Shown one piece after another: positions 61,330 through 64,000 of a stretch of DNA of 64,000 nucleotides (positions within the stretch are counted from its first letter, which is position 1; every line of letters starts with the position of its first letter). Location of the stretch: assembly GCF_014191875.1 (NCBI RefSeq), contig NZ_JACHXD010000003.1:186001-250000 (forward strand), in the 5' to 3' direction. Origin of the DNA: Pseudoduganella violacea (lineage in GTDB: Bacteria; Pseudomonadota; Gammaproteobacteria; Burkholderiales; Burkholderiaceae_D). Made by a program: the position numbers and the translations under genes. The notes beneath the pieces are model-generated. The model was given only the letters and a program-made list of their open reading frames with translations, ran no database searches and was not told the origin of the DNA.

Positions 61330-61904
61330 GCCGCCGCCTCCGTTTCCATCTCGGCGTCCCCTTCGGCGTCGTCCAGTTGCCCGCGGAAGCTGAGCCAATT
61401 TTCGTCGCCGATCATGCCGCCCGCTTCCAGGCTGCCGCTCTCGTTCAGGAACATATAGTAAGGCGAGGTCATGGTCGGATTCAGCACCTTGAATTCATCG
61501 GTTGAGACGCGCATGGTCACGCCAGGCAAGGCGGTGCCGCGCAGGAAGCGGCGTAAGCGCCATTTCGCTTCGCGGCTGACCAGCCACATATCGAGTCCCG
61601 CCTCGTCGGCGCGCGCCAGCATGCGGCCGATTTCGGGCAGCTTGGATTTGCATTTGGGGCAGCCGCTGGAAAGGAAAAGCAGCACCGCCGGCCGCGGTCC
61701 CGCCGTGAAGACGGCCTTCTTTCCGCCTCTCATCGGCTTGCCCCGCACCTCAGGCACCGGCTCACCCACCGGCAGCGTGAAGTCCTGGCCCTGGGCCGCC
61801 ATCATATTGCGCACGGAACTGAGCAGGCTGAAGGTGAGTTTCAGGTTCAGCGCCACGCTGAGCGCCAGGATAATCAGCACGGCATACAGCACATTCGCGT
61901 CCAT
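61326..61904 (-). CDS. MauD-like membrane-anchored thioredoxin
   Basis: A 192-residue protein. One N-terminal membrane helix (residues 5-25) is followed by a TlpA/MauD-like thioredoxin fold with the redox pair C82-P-K-C85 (LFLSSGCPKCKSKLPEIG). The active-site side would face the periplasm. In methylamine operons MauD with MauE helps mature disulfide-rich subunits. Here it follows the MauE-like gene with a one-base overlap. It probably handles cysteines of the operon's product or of its partners. Confidence 0.85.
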   Translation of the reverse strand: MDANVLYAVLIILALSVALNLKLTFSLLSSVRNMMAAQGQDFTLPVGEPVPEVRGKPMRGGKKAVFTAGPRPAVLLFLSSGCPKCKSKLPEIGRMLARADEAGLDMWLVSREAKWRLRRFLRGTALPGVTMRVSTDEFKVLNPTMTSPYYMFLNESGSLEAGGMIGDENWLSFRGQLDDAEGDAEMETEAAA

Positions 61905-62434
61905 CACACATATCCTTTCGACGAATGCACCAGCAGCATGGCCAGATCATGGAATTCGATGGCGATGACCGTCAGGATCAAGGCCAGGGCGGCAGCCGTC
62001 AACAGCGCGGGCCAGGCCATGACGGCCGCGCCCGCGAAAGCCAGATAAAAGGCCGCGCTCAAGATCACCAGCACATTGCGCAGCAGGTCGAAACCCGATA
62101 CCGAACGTTCCGACTCGCCGAAACAGCTGCACTTGACGATGCCCTCTTTCACATACTTGTAGCCGATGAAGGTGGTGAAGCAGGAGAACAGCAGCAGCGC
62201 CGCCAGCATGCCCTGGTAGCTGAAGGCGATGCCGGCCACGATCAGCAGGGCCAAACCGGATTCCAGCCCCACCAAGGCGGGCGCCAGCCAGGCGCTAAAG
62301 CCACGCCCCAGGCCCAGCGATTCCGTCAGATTGGTCTGGAACTGGGCGAAAGTGCGGTACTTGCCCAGCGCCGCGAAGAACAGCAGAAAGGCCAGGAAAT
62401 AGCGGAAGACTTCCGCGATGAAGACCGCCGCCAT
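61904..62434 (-). CDS. MauE/DoxX-like redox-associated membrane protein
   Basis: A 176-residue protein with four to five membrane helices (FIAEVFRYFLAFLLFFAALG; LVGLESGLALLIVAGIAFSY; MAWPALLTAAALALILTVIA) and the family CxC motif at C102/C104 (VKCSCFGESE). MauE-like proteins pass reducing or oxidising equivalents to MauD-type thioredoxins. The ATG at 62434 overlaps the SDH stop by one base (TGATG). Longer frames starting at 62530 have an Arg-rich beginning from within the preceding gene and are rejected. Confidence 0.85.
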   Translation of the reverse strand: MAAVFIAEVFRYFLAFLLFFAALGKYRTFAQFQTNLTESLGLGRGFSAWLAPALVGLESGLALLIVAGIAFSYQGMLAALLLFSCFTTFIGYKYVKEGIVKCSCFGESERSVSGFDLLRNVLVILSAAFYLAFAGAAVMAWPALLTAAALALILTVIAIEFHDLAMLLVHSSKGYV

Positions 62435-63318
62435 CAGTAGGCCGCCTCGGTCCAGCGCGGGTGGTAGCCGCCTTCGGCGCGTTCGCGCAGCTTGACGCCG
62501 TCGCGCGTGGCCATCAGGGCGTCGATCCACGGCTCAGCATCGGAGTGGTTGATGCCGCGGCCCACGGTTTTCTGGATCAGGCGCGACACTTCCCAGGATA
62601 GCGCCTCCACTTCCGGTTCGCGCCGGATGTTCAGACCCATGGCGGCCAGTTCGCCGCGCGTGATCGGATAGCCGTGCGAGTGGAAGCCGTACATCAGCTG
62701 CTTGAGGATCTTGCGCCGCGCCTCCTCGCCCGCCTGCGGCAGCTGGAACGCCAGCAATTCCTCGCCGATCTGTTCCAGTTCCAGCGTGGTGCGGTAAAAG
62801 GCCGTCAGTGTCGGTGGGAAGATGCTGCCGCACAGCAGGGACAGCGCCTGCATGCGCGCCTCTTCCGAACTGACGCCGAACCAGTCTTCGCTCATGGCGC
62901 CGAACATCTTGATGTCCATGCTGGAGAACATGCTGGCCGCCTCGTCGTCCGACACGCCGCCATGCAGATGCGGATCGATGGGCGAGAAGATGGCCAGGTC
63001 GCCGGCGATGATCTCGTCGGCCGCCAGCGCCAGGATGGTGCTGGACGACTCGCAGTAATACGGCACGATGAAACTCAGGCGGTCGCAGAATTCGCGCAGC
63101 AACAAGGCGATGCGGCGCGCCGCCACCACCGCGCCGCCGCGCGACTGGATCAGTACATCGAGCCGCGGCGAGTGGCCCATTTCGCGGCATTGTTCGTACA
63201 ACGCGGGCAGATGCTCCATGTCCAGGCGCGAAGCGGCAAACACCAGCACCCGGCTCTGGCGGCTTTGCTCCAACTGGCGGATCAGGGCTTGGGCGGGAAA
63301 CTCTTTCAAATGCGGCAT
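62434..63318 (-). CDS. SDH-type serine protease (ClpP/crotonase-like fold)
   Basis: A 294-residue soluble protein of the serine-dehydrogenase-proteinase family (Pfam SDH_protease type). The oxyanion motif SRGG is at 59-62, the likely nucleophile lies in CESSST at 89-94, and the Asp/His region is SPIDPHLHGG at 112-120. The family resembles ClpP and SppA. AGGAGG precedes the ATG, which overlaps the end of the ATP-grasp gene by 13 bases. In this operon it is a candidate leader peptidase; that role is inference. Confidence 0.85.
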   Translation of the reverse strand: MPHLKEFPAQALIRQLEQSRQSRVLVFAASRLDMEHLPALYEQCREMGHSPRLDVLIQSRGGAVVAARRIALLLREFCDRLSFIVPYYCESSSTILALAADEIIAGDLAIFSPIDPHLHGGVSDDEAASMFSSMDIKMFGAMSEDWFGVSSEEARMQALSLLCGSIFPPTLTAFYRTTLELEQIGEELLAFQLPQAGEEARRKILKQLMYGFHSHGYPITRGELAAMGLNIRREPEVEALSWEVSRLIQKTVGRGINHSDAEPWIDALMATRDGVKLRERAEGGYHPRWTEAAY

Positions 63319-64000
63319 GCGGCCTCCTGGCTGAGACGGTCGGCGACGGCGTCCAGCATCTTGAATTCGGGGATCAGCTGTTCCACGTACAGGAACTGGC
63401 CGCTCGGATTGTTTTCGAGGAAGACGTATTCGCCTTCGGGCGTAACGATCAGGTCGAGCGCGCTGTAGTTCAGGCCATAGCTCTGCACGAAGACCAGGCA
63501 GCGTTCCTTGACCTCGTCGGGCAGCTCGGTCGCTTCATACAGGATTTCGGCCGACATATCGCGCGAATCGACGGCCGTGCGCGGATCGTCCTGCGAATGC
63601 AGCTTGGCGGCGAAGATGCGGCCGGCGATGATGGTCACGCGCAGCTCGTACTGCTTGTGGATGTATTCCTGGAAGTGGCAAGCCACCTCGCTGACGGCAT
63701 CCAGGCTTTCCATCATCTCGTCGGTGACGATGGTGGTGGCCAGGCCGGTGGCGATACGGTCCTCGTCGGCCACGGCTTCCGCGCCCAGCATCGGCGAGGA
63801 CAGGCATTTGAACACCAGGTCGCCCTGCACACTCTCCTTGAACGCCCTTACCCGCTCGGGCGAATTGGTGACGATGGAAGCGGGCACGCGGAAGCCCATC
63901 GTCATCGCGCGCTGCAACTGCTCGCCCTTCCACATGGCGCCGCGCAGCGCCACCGGGTGGCTCATCCAATAGCAATCGAGGGTGTAGAGAAGGCCGAACA
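63306..64000 (-). CDS. ATP-grasp ligase of the peptide-maturase type, 5' end missing
   Basis: The frame is open to the window edge; about 230 C-terminal residues are visible. The ATP-grasp core includes VFKCLSSPML, QEYIHKQYELRVTIIAGRIF and the metal-binding end ALDLIVTPEGEYVFLENNPSGQF. The ENNPSGQF pattern resembles the E-N-P-x-GQ end of MvdC/MvdD-like graspetide ligases, and the visible YWMSHPVALR resembles the region just before the ATP-grasp fold in them. Such enzymes make ester or amide crosslinks in ribosomal peptides. An internal ATG at 63965 is not the true start. RimK-like or other ligase activity remains possible. Confidence 0.8.
   Translation of the reverse strand, partial: FGLLYTLDCYWMSHPVALRGAMWKGEQLQRAMTMGFRVPASIVTNSPERVRAFKESVQGDLVFKCLSSPMLGAEAVADEDRIATGLATTIVTDEMMESLDAVSEVACHFQEYIHKQYELRVTIIAGRIFAAKLHSQDDPRTAVDSRDMSAEILYEATELPDEVKERCLVFVQSYGLNYSALDLIVTPEGEYVFLENNPSGQFLYVEQLIPEFKMLDAVADRLSQEAACRI

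Noticed and set aside
63306..63965. ATP-grasp gene starting at the ATG at 63965
   Set aside because: The frame stays open to the window edge with family-like sequence (DCYWMSHP) upstream, so the start is outside the window.

Overview
The window is high-GC, densely coded DNA from a beta-proteobacterium, most likely the Oxalobacteraceae (Massilia / Duganella / Telluria group). The placement rests on PEP-CTERM proteins, a phasin, DUF4214/RTX proteins, the block of rnr, rlmB and cysE, and codon use. It is an inference from protein resemblance; no rRNA or other species marker is present.

Layout. (a) 1-1.8 kb: the end of an amino-acid catabolic operon, with a BFD-type FAD oxidoreductase and a DapA-family deaminase, probably for hydroxyproline. 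(b) 1.85-6.6 kb: one large secreted RTX/DUF4214 protein with an AT-richer 5' part, flanked by two near-identical 26-bp direct repeats. (c) 7.1-15.3 kb: a LysR regulator, then the divergent glyoxylate-to-glycerate operon gcl-hyi-glxR-glycerate kinase-pyk, followed by a Tsx-like porin. (d) 15.3-19.9 kb: a hybrid sensor kinase, a YdeI-like protein and an SDR. (e) 20-29.4 kb: a purine-degradation locus with a HAL-type ammonia lyase, PuuD urate oxidase-cytochrome c, a LysR regulator, an NCS2 purine permease and XdhA/XdhB. Urate breakdown can end in glyoxylate, so blocks (c) and (e) probably form one pathway. (f) 29.4-36.4 kb: housekeeping genes yceH, cysE, rlmB and rnr, then three tRNA-Leu(CAG) genes with a PEP-CTERM metalloprotease lodged between duplicated tRNA cassettes. 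(g) 36.4-42.2 kb: qorB/ytfH-like pair, a multi-domain sensor kinase coupled to a diguanylate cyclase, a small secreted protein and a phasin. (h) 42.3-46.2 kb: an operon behind a perfect LexA box encoding a FAN1-type VRR-NUC nuclease and an XPD-type helicase with a Cas4-like nuclease domain. (i) 46.2-49.6 kb: GNAT, periplasmic binding protein, beta-class GST with HxlR regulator, and a degenerate GGDEF protein. (j) 49.7-52.9 kb: a LiaF-like/LytS/LytTR envelope-sensing operon preceded by three regularly spaced direct repeats and a 52-residue small gene. (k) 53.2-59.5 kb: LysR regulator, a PEP-CTERM protein with a sigma-54-like promoter, periplasmic L-asparaginase, ArgP/ArgO and an acyltransferase. 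(l) 59.5-64 kb, minus strand: five overlapping genes for an ATP-grasp ligase of the peptide-maturase type, a ClpP-fold SDH protease, MauE-like and MauD-like redox proteins and an ABC exporter. This looks like a ribosomal-peptide maturation and export operon; its precursor would lie beyond the right edge.

The best candidates for something little described are (l), the SOS-controlled repair pair (h), and the LiaF/LytTR system with its operator array (j). All functions are read from sequence motifs; no database search was possible.
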